A DNA stretch of 64,000 bases from JBDTSW01 sp963782605. Its GTDB lineage: Bacteria; Actinomycetota; Thermoleophilia; Solirubrobacterales; 70-9. The notes below the pieces were generated by a model, which saw nothing but the letters and a program-made list of their open reading frames with translations, did no database searches and had not been told where the DNA came from. The position numbers and the translations under genes are program-made. The first letter of the stretch is position 1; every line of letters begins with the position of its first letter. Of the stretch, positions 53,034 to 61,184 are shown in pieces. Location: positions 268,863-332,862 of the forward strand of contig CAWAKK010000012.1 of assembly GCA_963782605.1 (NCBI GenBank), given 5' to 3'.

Positions 53034-53540
53034 ATGGAGGCCAAACCCGCGTCCGAGTCGGCGTCGCTCGTCGTGCGCTGGATGGGCCTGGTCGACGCGA
53101 ACTCGGCCGGGTTCGTGCATGGCGGCATGGTCATGAAGATCTGCGACGAGGCCGCGGGGCTCGCGGCGGTTCGTCACTCCGGCACCCGGGTCGTGACCGC
53201 GGGGATGGATCGGATGACCTTCCTCGAGCCGGTGCACGTCGGCGAGCTCTTGAGCTGCTCGTCCACCGTGAACGCCGCCTGGCGCACATCGATGGAGGTG
53301 GGCGTGCGCGTAGAGGCCGAGAACCCCCGCACGGGCTCAAAACGCCACACCTCGACCGCCTATCTGACGATGGTCGCGCTCGACGACGATGGCAAGCCGA
53401 CGCCGGTGCCGCCACTCGTCGCCCAATCCGACCTCGAGCTGCGTCGCCAACGCGAGGCCGAGGTGCGCCGGCGCAACCGCTTGGCGGAACGGGAAGAAAT
53501 CAAGGGTCGCGACACATTGTGTCGCGACAGCAGCATGTAA
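53034..53540 (+). CDS. Hotdog-fold acyl-CoA thioesterase
   Basis: It is a member of the BFIT/YciA-like acyl-CoA hydrolases, which release CoA from acyl-CoA. The 168-residue protein has the hotdog helix NSAGFVHGGMVMKICDEAAG with its catalytic Asp/Glu, and VHVGELLSCSSTVNAAWRTS. The last 15 or so residues are encoded by repeat R1, and its TAA stop is the TAA of the repeat core. An earlier stop may have been lost when the repeat arrived, or the repeat provides the natural stop. Confidence 0.88.
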   Translation: MEAKPASESASLVVRWMGLVDANSAGFVHGGMVMKICDEAAGLAAVRHSGTRVVTAGMDRMTFLEPVHVGELLSCSSTVNAAWRTSMEVGVRVEAENPRTGSKRHTSTAYLTMVALDDDGKPTPVPPLVAQSDLELRRQREAEVRRRNRLAEREEIKGRDTLCRDSSM

Positions 53541-53560
53541 GGCGGCTCTGCCGCCGCAAG
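53506..53560 (+). repeat. Structured repeat R1, copy C (3' end of thioesterase gene)
   Basis: On the plus strand: hairpin GTCGCGACACA/TGTGTCGCGAC (11-bp stem), then AGCAGCATGTAAG, then hairpin GGCGGC/GCCGCC with a 3-nt loop, then GCAAG. The order and core match copies A and B, with different stems. It overlaps the end of the thioesterase gene. Confidence 0.65.
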
Positions 53561-53619
53561 TCGTTCGGGAGGTCGAGAGGCCTGACCGCTCCCTCCCAAC
53601 GCCGTTGCCCCTCCCCCTC

Positions 53620-53625
53620 TACCCT
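53620..53625 (+). promoter_or_regulatory. -10 box for leaderless glycosyltransferase gene
   Basis: TACCCT ends 9 nt before ATG 53635. The upstream stretch is pyrimidine-rich and has no Shine-Dalgarno sequence. Confidence 0.4.
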
Positions 53626-53634
53626 CGGTCGGCG

Positions 53635-54453
53635 ATGACGGCCACGGAAAGCTTGCGCAAGCTCGCGATCGTCCCCGCCTACAACGAGGAGGGGATGGTC
53701 GGCCGGGTCGTGCGTGACATCCAGCGGCACGCGACCGGATTCGACGTCCTCGTAGTCGACGACGGCTCCACCGACGCGACAGTGGCCGACGCGTTGGATG
53801 CGGGCGCGGACGTCCTCTCGCATCCCTTCAACCTCGGCATCGGGGGCACCGTCCAGTCGGGGTATAAGTACGCGCTCAACCACGGCTACGACGTGGCGGT
53901 CCAGGTCGACGGCGACGGCCAGCACAAGCCCGAGTACCTCGACGAGATGGTCGAGGCACTCAACACAGAGGGCCAGGCCGACATGGTCTACGGCAGCCGC
54001 TTCCGCGGCGATCCCGGCTACAAGGTGCCGTTCGGCCGGCGCGTCGGAAACCTCATCTTCTCCGTCGTCCTCACGGCGATCACGCGCCAGAAGATCACCG
54101 ACCCGACCTCGGGCTTTCGGATGACGAACCGCAAGGGCATCGAGCTGTTCGCCCGCGACTACCCCCACGACTACCCGGAGGTGGAGGCGATCCTGATGCT
54201 CCACGCCCACCGCCTGCGCATCCATGAGGTGCCGGTACGGATGAACGCCCGCGGCTTCGGGAGAAGCTCGATCGACTACCCGCGCAGTGCCTACTACATG
54301 GCGAAGGTCCTGCTGGCGCTCTTCGTTGGACTCTTCCGCAAGCGGCCGGTTCCGGACACCGAGCACCCCGACCGACCCGAGGGCGAGCCGGTGGCTGCGG
54401 GGACCGGTGTGTCAGGAGCCGGGGAGGCCAGCGACGTGGGGACGACGCCATGA
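53635..54453 (+). CDS. Family 2 glycosyltransferase, dolichol-phosphate mannosyltransferase-like
   Basis: It probably transfers a sugar from a nucleotide donor to a polyprenyl phosphate. ATG 53635 gives 272 residues with KLAIVPAYNEEG, LVVDDGSTDAT, the metal-binding QVDGDGQH and DPTSGFRMTNR. There are no clear membrane helices apart from a hydrophobic stretch near residue 226. The downstream DUF2304 gene overlaps it by 4 bp, a pairing often seen and thought to provide a membrane anchor. Confidence 0.9.
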   Translation: MTATESLRKLAIVPAYNEEGMVGRVVRDIQRHATGFDVLVVDDGSTDATVADALDAGADVLSHPFNLGIGGTVQSGYKYALNHGYDVAVQVDGDGQHKPEYLDEMVEALNTEGQADMVYGSRFRGDPGYKVPFGRRVGNLIFSVVLTAITRQKITDPTSGFRMTNRKGIELFARDYPHDYPEVEAILMLHAHRLRIHEVPVRMNARGFGRSSIDYPRSAYYMAKVLLALFVGLFRKRPVPDTEHPDRPEGEPVAAGTGVSGAGEASDVGTTP

Positions 54454-54908
54454 CCGCAGCTCTACTCCCGGTCGCTCAGGAGAACATCGATGGCCGTGTG
54501 CAGATCGTCGCGGTGATCGTGACGGCCCTCCTCTTCCTCGCTGTCCTCGACCTGGTCCGCCGCCGGCACCTCGCCGAGCGCTATGCGCTGCTTTGGATGC
54601 TGGTAGCCGGAGGCCTTCTCGTCCTCTCCATCTGGACCGACCTGCTGGTCTGGGGCACAAGACAGATCGGGATCGAAGTGCCCGCCAACGGCCTCTTCAT
54701 CGCAGCCTTCGGCGTCGCCTTCCTGCTTCTTCTCAACTTCTCAGTCGCGACCTCCAGGCTCTCGGAGGAAACGAAGATCCTGGCGCAGGAGGTCGCGCGC
54801 CTCGACGCGGAGCTGCGTGGCAGCCGCGAGAACGGGTCAGGCCCGGCGCCCGCCTCCGAGGATCCGGACCACGACTCCCCAGTAGGCGCGGAGCAGCGCC
54901 CGGAGTAG
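54450..54908 (+). CDS. DUF2304 family membrane protein
   Basis: The 152-residue protein has three hydrophobic helices (VQIVAVIVTALLFLAVLDLV; ALLWMLVAGGLLVLSIW; GLFIAAFGVAFLLLLNFSVA), a short coiled coil (SRLSEETKILAQEVARLDAE) and a disordered tail. These proteins commonly accompany family 2 glycosyltransferases in cell-surface gene sets. Its start overlaps the upstream gene. Its last 72 bp overlap the 3' end of the convergent glycosyltransferase. Confidence 0.88.
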   Translation: MTAALLPVAQENIDGRVQIVAVIVTALLFLAVLDLVRRRHLAERYALLWMLVAGGLLVLSIWTDLLVWGTRQIGIEVPANGLFIAAFGVAFLLLLNFSVATSRLSEETKILAQEVARLDAELRGSRENGSGPAPASEDPDHDSPVGAEQRPE

Positions 54909-55880
54909 GGCCGAGCGGCCGACGGCGCCGAGGTAGGGCGAGTCCAGCTCCGCTCGCAGCCCGGCGGCGAACTCGCCGGCGCTCACCTGAGCCGCCACCT
55001 GAATCTCGCGGCGCTCGGAGCGCAGGCGTCCCAGCCATCGCAAGACGTCGAACGTCGCATGCACCTTCTGCCCGAACCAGCCGCCCGCGATCGAGATCGG
55101 GACGAGCGCGAGCTCGGTGGCCACCAGCGCGGGCGCGAGCAGGGCCAGGAGCGGGGACGGATATGTGCGGATGAGCGTTGCCCAGCGGTTGCGTTCCAGA
55201 TACCGCCACTTCGCCGGGCCCTTGTCGAACTCATACGAGTGGTCGACCCGAGCGTCCTCGGCAACACGGAGACGGCCCCCCCTCAGCCGCAGCCGTAGGG
55301 AGAGGTCGACGTCCTCGTGATAGAGGAAGAACTCCGGCGCAAAGGCGCCGGCGTCGATGAAGTCGAGCCGGCGGATGGCGAGGCAGGCGCCGGAGACAAA
55401 GCCGGGCTCGCCCACCAGAAGGACCTCCCCACCGTCCCCCTCGAGCTGCTCAGCCCCGCCGGCCCAGGCGATTCCCGTGAAGTGCACCTCCCCGCCCCAG
55501 CTGTTGATCAGCGTCCCTCCCTGCGCGGTGACCAGTCCCTGCCACGCGACCAGACCCGAACCGTCGTTGAGGGGGGCGACCATGGCATCGCGCCAGCCGG
55601 CAGCCGGAACCGCATCCGGATTGAGAAAGCAAAGAAGCTCACCCGAGGCGGCGCGGGCGCCGCGATTGCAGCCTTCGCCGTAGCCAAGGTTCGCGCCGGT
55701 CTCGATCACGGTGGCGTTCGGCGTGAGCTCGCGGACAAAGTCCGGCGTCCCGTCGCTCGAGGCGTTGTCGACCACGATCAGCTCGTCATCGGCCGCCAAC
55801 TGCGCGACCAGCTCGGGCAGCGCCGAGCCGACGGCCTCGCGGCTCTGGTGGGTGACGACGACTACGGAGAGGGAGCTCAG
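54837..55880 (-). CDS. Family 2 glycosyltransferase, rhamnosyltransferase-like (probable CTG start)
   Basis: It has SVVVVTHQSREAV, DELIVVDNASSDGT, NLGYGEGCNRGARAASGELL and the metal site LNPDA. FFLYHEDVDLSLRLRLRG, typical of WbbL-type transferases, follows, with two hydrophobic stretches after residue 210. The family-typical beginning lies upstream of the TTG at 55799. The only start that includes it is CTG 55880, which overlaps the stop of the gene before it as CTGA, giving 347 residues. The acceptor is unknown. Confidence 0.85.
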   Translation of the reverse strand: MSSLSVVVVTHQSREAVGSALPELVAQLAADDELIVVDNASSDGTPDFVRELTPNATVIETGANLGYGEGCNRGARAASGELLCFLNPDAVPAAGWRDAMVAPLNDGSGLVAWQGLVTAQGGTLINSWGGEVHFTGIAWAGGAEQLEGDGGEVLLVGEPGFVSGACLAIRRLDFIDAGAFAPEFFLYHEDVDLSLRLRLRGGRLRVAEDARVDHSYEFDKGPAKWRYLERNRWATLIRTYPSPLLALLAPALVATELALVPISIAGGWFGQKVHATFDVLRWLGRLRSERREIQVAAQVSAGEFAAGLRAELDSPYLGAVGRSALLRALLRAYWGVVVRILGGGRRA

Positions 55881-56278
55881 GACTTGTCCGTGGCGAGCGT
55901 CTTCAGCATTTGCGCCGAGTCGCCGTAGGCCTCAGCGCTCACGACTTGCCCGCCGCGCAGCTTGTAGACCCACACGGCACGGGTCTCGAACGCCGTCCCG
56001 CCTTTGGTGCGGCCCTTCAGGTTGGCGGTGACGATCACGTGGTCGTCGTCGGCTCCGAGCACCTTCTCCGGCGTCGCCTTGAACTCCTTGAAATGCGAGA
56101 GCAAGGTGCGCAGGAAGTCGCGAAACCCCTCCGGGCCGAGGAAGGTCCCTCCCCAGGGGAGGGTCGCTGGTGCCGTGATCTCGCCCTCCGGGGCGACGAT
56201 ATTGGTCGCACCGTCCACATCGCCGCGCCCGAAGGCGTCCCAGGCTCCCTGAACGACATCGACGTTGTCCTGCGCCAT
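55877..56278 (-). CDS. SnoaL-like NTF2-fold protein
   Basis: The 133-residue protein has the SnoaL/NTF2 pattern NVDVVQGAWDAFGRGDVDGA, FLGPEGFRDFLRTLLSHFKE and RAVWVYKLRGGQVVSAEAY. Members are isomerases, hydrolases or binding proteins, so no reaction is assigned. ATG 56278 has GGAGG upstream. An in-frame GTG at 56305 falls next to the presumed -10 box and is less likely. It is coupled to the glycosyltransferase gene. Confidence 0.85.
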   Translation of the reverse strand: MAQDNVDVVQGAWDAFGRGDVDGATNIVAPEGEITAPATLPWGGTFLGPEGFRDFLRTLLSHFKEFKATPEKVLGADDDHVIVTANLKGRTKGGTAFETRAVWVYKLRGGQVVSAEAYGDSAQMLKTLATDKS

Positions 56279-56308
56279 CTCTACTAAACCTCCAACACGG
56301 GTCACGGC

Positions 56309-56314
56309 AGAATA
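56309..56314 (-). promoter_or_regulatory. -10 box of the SnoaL-glycosyltransferase operon
   Basis: TATTCT on the minus strand lies about 30 nt before ATG 56278. It would give a short leader that contains the GGAGG site. Confidence 0.45.
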
Positions 56315-56360
56315 TGGATGCGCGGTCGCGCGGTCAATCCCGAGGACAATCGATTCTCAA

Positions 56361-56394
56361 GCAGACGGCCGGATTCGAGCCCGCGACCCGTTCC
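56361..56394 (-). pseudogene. Decayed 3' fragment of tRNA-Thr (CGU)
   Basis: On the minus strand the segment GGGTCGCGGGCTCGAATCC, continuing GGCCGTCTGC, matches the T arm and 3' acceptor strand of the intact tRNA-Thr at 56817-56889 with a few changes. It has the same orientation. No D arm or anticodon arm is recognisable. It is either tandem duplication decay or an attachment-site-like duplication; the cupin gene lies between the two copies. Confidence 0.55.
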
Positions 56395-56433
56395 CGATGT
56401 CCGTCGTTTGGTAGTAGGTGTGAGAGTTTCGAG

Positions 56434-56814
56434 ATGCCCGAGTGGACGAAGAAGAACTTCGGTGATCTCCGCGACGTCAGCCCGCCGGACGTTCGAATCC
56501 AGTGGCGCTTCGCGCGGGAGGCTTTGGGATCGCCGGAGCTCGGCGTGAGCCGCTTCACCTACGAGCCGGGCGCCCGCATGCCCTGGGGTCACCGGCATCG
56601 TGCGCAGGAGGAGGCCTACGTCGTGGTCGCGGGATCCGGTCGCGCCAAGCTCGACGACGAGGTCGTCGAGCTCGCAGAGTGGGACGTGCTGCGCGTCGCT
56701 CCTGCGGTAGCCCGCTCGTTCGAGGCCGGCCCCGACGGACTCGACATGATCTGCATCGGCGGTCGGAAGCCCAAGGGACCCGACGGCGAGCAGGTCGACG
56801 ACTTCTGGGACTGA
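56434..56814 (+). CDS. Cupin-domain protein
   Basis: The single-domain cupin of 126 residues has motif 1 as PWGHRHRAQEEAYVVVAGSG (His, His and Glu metal ligands) and motif 2 as the region LRVAPAVARSFEAGPDG. The final His of motif 2 is not obvious, so metal binding may be incomplete. It ends 2 bp from tRNA-Thr and is flanked by the tRNA fragment on the other side. Confidence 0.85.
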   Translation: MPEWTKKNFGDLRDVSPPDVRIQWRFAREALGSPELGVSRFTYEPGARMPWGHRHRAQEEAYVVVAGSGRAKLDDEVVELAEWDVLRVAPAVARSFEAGPDGLDMICIGGRKPKGPDGEQVDDFWD

Positions 56815-56816
56815 GG

Positions 56817-56889
56817 AGCCGACGGCCGGATTCGAACCGGCGACCCCTTCATTACGAGTGAAGTGCTCTACCAGCTGAGCTACGTCGGC
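56817..56889 (-). tRNA. tRNA-Thr (CGU)
   Basis: The acceptor GCCGACG pairs with CGTCGGC. The D arm is AGCTCAGCTGGTAGAGC. The anticodon arm CTTCA-CTCGTAA-TGAAG gives CGU, and the T arm is GCCGGTTCGAATCCGGC. It is 73 nt long with no encoded CCA. Confidence 0.96.
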
Positions 56890-56921
56890 GCGCGCGTGAG
56901 TTTAGGACGACCGTGGAGGCT

Positions 56922-57629
56922 TCAAGCCGCCGGCTCGGCCAACCGGTAGCCGATGCCTCGCACGGTGAGCACGAGCTCGGGCTCCTGCGGATCGCGCTCG
57001 ATCTTCTGGCGCAGGTTGGAGATGTGGACGTCGCATGCCCGCACGTCACCAGAGAACTCCGACTGCCACAGCTCCTCCATGATCTCGAGCCGGCTGAAGA
57101 CCTGGCCGGGGCGATCGGCCAAGAGGCGTAGGACTTGGAACTCAGAACGCGTGAGGTTCACCGGCTGGCCGTTGATCGCGACGAGGTGCCGCGCGAGGTC
57201 GATGCGAACGGGACCGGCGTGAATCGTCTTCTCCTGCGATGTCGAGTCCCGGTCGAGCTCGCGCCGGCGGAGCTGCGCGCGCACGCGGCCGATCAGCTCG
57301 CGCACCGAAAACGGCTTCGTCATGTAGTCATCGGCGCCGACCTCGAGGCCAACCACCTTGTCCACCTCCGCGTCCTTGGCTGTCAACAGGATGATCGGCA
57401 CGGGACTGCGGGCCCGCACCTCGCGGCAGATGTCAAGCCCGGAGCGACCGGGCATCATGATGTCGAGGACCAGGAGGTCGTAGTCGGGCTCCTCGGTCCC
57501 CACCTTGGTGTCAGCGTCATCGCCGTCGACCGCAACCGTGACGTCGAAGCCCTCCTGCTCGAGCGCATAGCTGACCGCGTCGCGGACCGAGGGCTCGTCG
57601 TCGGCTATCAGGATTCGGCCGCTGCTCAT
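56922..57629 (-). CDS. OmpR/PhoB-family response regulator
   Basis: The 235-residue transcription factor has a receiver domain with the DD pair at 10-11, the phosphoacceptor D56 (LLVLDIMMPG) and the lysine in DDYMTKPF. A winged-helix DNA-binding domain follows (LTRSEFQVLRLLADRPGQVF; VHISNLRQKI). Its ATG overlaps the stop of the kinase gene, so the two form a dedicated pair. Targets are unknown; no phosphate or envelope genes adjoin it. Confidence 0.95.
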   Translation of the reverse strand: MSSGRILIADDEPSVRDAVSYALEQEGFDVTVAVDGDDADTKVGTEEPDYDLLVLDIMMPGRSGLDICREVRARSPVPIILLTAKDAEVDKVVGLEVGADDYMTKPFSVRELIGRVRAQLRRRELDRDSTSQEKTIHAGPVRIDLARHLVAINGQPVNLTRSEFQVLRLLADRPGQVFSRLEIMEELWQSEFSGDVRACDVHISNLRQKIERDPQEPELVLTVRGIGYRLAEPAA

Positions 57630-59365
57630 GCCGCTGGCGTGGGGGCCGGCTTGGCCGTCTCCAGAAGGATCCAGAACGTGCTGCCGACTCCCACCTCGGA
57701 GCGCACGCCCATCTCACCACCCATTACGTCCACCATCCGCTTCGCGATCGAGAGCCCCAGGCCGAAGCCCTCCTGCTCGAGAGAGCCCGATCCACGATAG
57801 AAGCGCTCGAAGATGCGATCGATCTCCTCAGACTCGATGCCCGTTCCCGTGTCTTCCAATTCGATCAAGATCTGCTCGTCCGATTCGTCGGCGTGGCGCG
57901 CGCGAAGGGTAACGGCGCCGGGCGGTGGCGTGTTCTTGAAGGCGTTCGTGAGCAGGCCGATCAGCACCTGCCGCAGCAGGATCGAGTCGCCGACGGCGAT
58001 CAGCCCCGGCTCCGTCTCCACGCCCACCTTGAGTCCCGCGGGCCACTCGACGGCCGCGGCGGCCTCCTTGATCGCGATGGCGATATCGAGGACCCCCGAC
58101 CCGCCCTCGCTGACCGCCTCCATGCGCGCGAGCGTCAGCAGCGACTCGGTCAACCGGGTGACGCGCTCGGTGTCAAAAAAGAGGCGCTCGAGGAAGTGCT
58201 CGCGTGCCTCCGGATCGTCCTTTGCGCCGCCCCGGAGGACCTCGATCGCGCCCGAGATTCCCGCGATCGGATTACGAAGCTCGTGAGCGGCGTTGGAGAC
58301 GAACTCGCGCTCTGCGATCTCGCGACGAAGCTCCTCGGTTCGGTCCCGCACGACGGCCAGGACCGCTCCCTCGGTCGGGAGCTTGCGGGCTCGCAGCGCG
58401 TAAACCCGGTCACCGATGCGCAGCGAGTCGTGCTCGACAGCGCCCCGCGCGTCGGCCCGGCGCAGCCACGGCAAGAGGCCGGTCACGACTGAGCGGTCGG
58501 ACCCGATCATGGCCTCGGCCGCGGCGTTCGCGAAGCGCGCCTCTCCCTCGGGCCCGACGACGATGACGGCGTCGTCGAGAGCATCGAAGATGGCCGAGAG
58601 GCGGTCTCGCTCTGAGGAGAGCGCGCCGAAGGTGTTGCGCAGGGCGCCCCGCATGGCCTCGAGGGCGGACCCCAAGGCGGTGATCTCATCGCGGCCGCCG
58701 GTGCCCTCGAGCGGCTCGTCGAGACGCCCCTCGGTGATCAGTGCCGCGCTGTCGGCCAGGCGCTTCACGCGGGAGGTGATGGCGCTCGCGATCATGAACC
58801 CGATCAGGGCGGCGATGCAGACGGCGATCAGGGCGGCGGTGAGCCGGTCGCCTCGAATCTCATCGACGGCCGACTGCAGCTCCTCCGGCCGCTCGGCGCG
58901 CGCGACGATCGCCCCGGCGGGACGGCCTTTGCGGAAGACGGGCGCGATCACGAGCGTGACACCTCCCGCCAGCTGCTCCTCCGTCCGCGAGCCTCGCTGA
59001 GCCTCGTTTACCGCCCGGCGATACCCGGGAACGTCGCTGACGGGAATTCCGCGCGCAACCTCCGGCGTGATCAGCTCTCCCTTTGCGTCGAACACCCAGG
59101 CGGCGTAGCCGGGATCCGTGATGTCGGTTAGCAGGGTGGGCGCGGCGTTGGGCGCACGGTCGCCCACGCGATCGGCCAGGCTGATCGTGCGACCGAGGGT
59201 GAGCTCGGTGGCCCGGTCGGTGGCGATCTCCTCCGTCGAGCCGCTCACGAGCAACACGGAGAGGCCGGCCGTGATCAGGGCGACGGCCGCAAAGGCGATC
59301 GCCAGGTAGAGCCGAACGCCGAAGGGGCGCCGCGGGCGTGGCTGCGGCTCGCCGATCGTCGCCAT
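57626..59365 (-). CDS. Membrane sensor histidine kinase (PhoR-like architecture)
   Basis: The 579-residue protein has a membrane helix near residues 18-40, an external sensor of about 130 residues, a second helix near 176-197, a HAMP domain, a PAS domain (DALDDAVIVVGPEGEARFAN), and the HisKA box with H361 in SNAAHELRNPIAGI. The ATPase domain has N (LLTNAFKNTPP), G1 (ELEDTGTGI) and G2 (GFGLGLSIAKRMV) boxes. It phosphorylates the coupled response regulator. It starts 22 bp after holB. Confidence 0.95.
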   Translation of the reverse strand: MATIGEPQPRPRRPFGVRLYLAIAFAAVALITAGLSVLLVSGSTEEIATDRATELTLGRTISLADRVGDRAPNAAPTLLTDITDPGYAAWVFDAKGELITPEVARGIPVSDVPGYRRAVNEAQRGSRTEEQLAGGVTLVIAPVFRKGRPAGAIVARAERPEELQSAVDEIRGDRLTAALIAVCIAALIGFMIASAITSRVKRLADSAALITEGRLDEPLEGTGGRDEITALGSALEAMRGALRNTFGALSSERDRLSAIFDALDDAVIVVGPEGEARFANAAAEAMIGSDRSVVTGLLPWLRRADARGAVEHDSLRIGDRVYALRARKLPTEGAVLAVVRDRTEELRREIAEREFVSNAAHELRNPIAGISGAIEVLRGGAKDDPEAREHFLERLFFDTERVTRLTESLLTLARMEAVSEGGSGVLDIAIAIKEAAAAVEWPAGLKVGVETEPGLIAVGDSILLRQVLIGLLTNAFKNTPPPGAVTLRARHADESDEQILIELEDTGTGIESEEIDRIFERFYRGSGSLEQEGFGLGLSIAKRMVDVMGGEMGVRSEVGVGSTFWILLETAKPAPTPAA

Positions 59366-59387
59366 CTCGGGGTATGTTGGCAGCGCC

Positions 59388-60560
59388 CTAACGGGGCGCT
59401 AACAGCGACTCCAGGCGGTAGAGCAGTGCCTCCAGCGCCAGCTCCTCGCTGACGTTCACCTGCAGCCGTCGCCGCGTGTCCATCACCAGTTCCGCTGCGC
59501 GTCGCGCACGACCCGGCTCGAGGCCCTCGGCGTCCTCGCCCAGCTCGGCCGTGCGATCGGCGGTAAGGACCAGCTCCGGCCCGCCATCGGCAACGGCAGC
59601 CAGGTCGCGCAGCCACGCGGTCAGCAGGTGAAGACCGAGGTCGAGTGCCGCGGTTCGCGCCCGCCTCGCGGCACGCCGGGCCCCCTCCTCGCCCTCACGG
59701 GCTCGGCGCCGGGCGAGCGGCCCCTCGGCCTCCCCGGCCTCCTCTGCGGCGCTCGCGGCCGCGGCCCGCGCATCCTCGCCGGCGGCGAGACCGGTTTCCT
59801 CCGCGGCGTCGAGGAGCCGCTCCCACGGGCGGGCTGCGAGCTCACCCGCGCGCGCAGCCCGGGCGCACGCCTCCGCACCGGCGCGCAGCTCGCGGCCGGC
59901 AGTCGAGAGCAGCAGCTCGGCGCGGGCCAGGTCGCCGCTTGCAAGCCGCGCGGCCGCGGCGCGATCGGACGGGTCCGCGGCGGGGGCGCGCTCGGCGAGC
60001 ATCGCCTCGGCCGTCGCCGGCGCCAGCGCCGCGAAGCGGATCGCCCGGCAGCGCGAGCGGACCGTCTCGAGCAGAGCCTCCGGCTCGGCCGAGACGAGGA
60101 CGATGTGCGCGAAATGCGCGGGCTCCTCGAGGGTCTTCAGCAGCGCGTTCTGGCTCTCCTCGGCCATGGCGTCCGCGGCGTCGATCACGAACACGCGCCG
60201 CTCGCCCTCGAAGGGCCGGTACGCGGACGCGGCGATGACACGCTCACGGACCACCTCGACGAGGTGCTGGGTGCCGGGCGGCGTGAGCCAGACGAGGTCG
60301 GGGTGCGGAGAAGGATCGGCCAGCACCCGGCGGCGCGCGTCCGCGACATCGGGGGCCCCCTCAGCGATCAGCTCGGCGGCGAAGGCGCGCGCGGCATCGC
60401 GCTTGCCCGACCCCGACGGGCCAACGAAAAGGTAGGCATGGGTGGGCGCCTCGAGCGCCGCCGCGAGCGCCATCGCTGCGGCCGGCTGGTGAGCGATCGC
60501 CCTCGCGAGCGACTCGGGGACGCGCTCAGCCGCCTCCGTTCCGCCAGCGCCGGAGCTCAC
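59388..60560 (-). CDS. holB: DNA polymerase III subunit delta'
   Basis: This is a clamp-loader subunit of the replicative polymerase. The 390-residue protein has the AAA+ features YLFVGPSGSGKRDAARAFAA (P-loop), VFVIDAADAMAEESQNALLK and LEEPAHFAHIVLVSAEPEAL. The middle portion is unusually Ala/Arg/Glu-rich. It starts overlapping the tmk stop, a usual bacterial partner. Confidence 0.92.
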   Translation of the reverse strand: MSSGAGGTEAAERVPESLARAIAHQPAAAMALAAALEAPTHAYLFVGPSGSGKRDAARAFAAELIAEGAPDVADARRRVLADPSPHPDLVWLTPPGTQHLVEVVRERVIAASAYRPFEGERRVFVIDAADAMAEESQNALLKTLEEPAHFAHIVLVSAEPEALLETVRSRCRAIRFAALAPATAEAMLAERAPAADPSDRAAAARLASGDLARAELLLSTAGRELRAGAEACARAARAGELAARPWERLLDAAEETGLAAGEDARAAAASAAEEAGEAEGPLARRRAREGEEGARRAARRARTAALDLGLHLLTAWLRDLAAVADGGPELVLTADRTAELGEDAEGLEPGRARRAAELVMDTRRRLQVNVSEELALEALLYRLESLLAPR

Positions 60561-61174
60561 GCGCGGCGCTCGGAGACGGCGCTCATCACGCGCGAGTGGA
60601 CGTCGGCTTGCTCGCCTTCGGCGTCGATCACGACGATCCGGTCGCGGTGGCGGGCGGCGAGCTCGTCGTATGCGGCTGCGACCTGTGCCTGGAACCCGAG
60701 GCCCTCCGACTCGAAGCGGTCAGCGCCGTCCTCCCCCCCGGCGGCGAGCCGCAGCTGGCCGCGCAGCGCCGCGGCCTCCACGTCGATTCGCAGCAGGATT
60801 GTGAGATCGGGCAGGCGGCCGTCGATCGCCACGGTGTTGAGTCCCTCCACCAGCTCGACGCCGAGCCCTCGACCCGCGCCCTGATAGGCGGCCGTTGAGT
60901 CGATGAACCGATCGCAGACAACATCGCGGCCCTCCGCGAGGGCGGGCGCCACGACGTCGGCGCAGAGCTCCGCGCGAGCGGCACAAAAGAGCAGGAGCTC
61001 GGCTCGAGCATCGAGCTCGAGGTCGGCGTCTTTCAGCATCGAGCGGACGCGCTCGCCCATCGCCGTGCCTCCAGGCTCGCGCAAGCGAACCGTTTCCGGC
61101 CCCAGCGCCCCGGCGAGCAGCGCGGCCTGCGTTGTCTTCCCAGACCTATCGATCCCCTCGAGCGTGATGAACAC
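60557..61174 (-). CDS. tmk: Thymidylate kinase
   Basis: It phosphorylates dTMP to dTDP. GTG 61174 gives 205 residues starting VFITLEGIDRSGKTTQ (P-loop), with REPGGTAMGERVR, CDRFIDSTAAYQGAGRGL and the LID-containing segment ending RFESEGLGFQ. The longer upstream frame overlaps topA and is rejected. It starts 10 bp after the topA stop. A TAGCTT hexamer 7 nt upstream begins with the topA stop codon, so it is only weak evidence for a promoter. Confidence 0.94.
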   Translation of the reverse strand: MFITLEGIDRSGKTTQAALLAGALGPETVRLREPGGTAMGERVRSMLKDADLELDARAELLLFCAARAELCADVVAPALAEGRDVVCDRFIDSTAAYQGAGRGLGVELVEGLNTVAIDGRLPDLTILLRIDVEAAALRGQLRLAAGGEDGADRFESEGLGFQAQVAAAYDELAARHRDRIVVIDAEGEQADVHSRVMSAVSERRA

Positions 61175-61184
61175 GCCAGGGAAG

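Noticed and set aside
53520..53545. ATG-TAA in the R1 core as a regulatory start-stop mini-ORF
   Set aside because: In copy C these bases are the end of the thioesterase gene and no consistent ribosome-binding site precedes them, so a mini-ORF role is unsupported.
50984..53638. An 884-codon frame running through the malic enzyme into the glycosylase region
   Set aside because: After 51980 it is read-through in the wrong frame past an insertion. The conserved malic-enzyme end is in another frame and stops at 52319.
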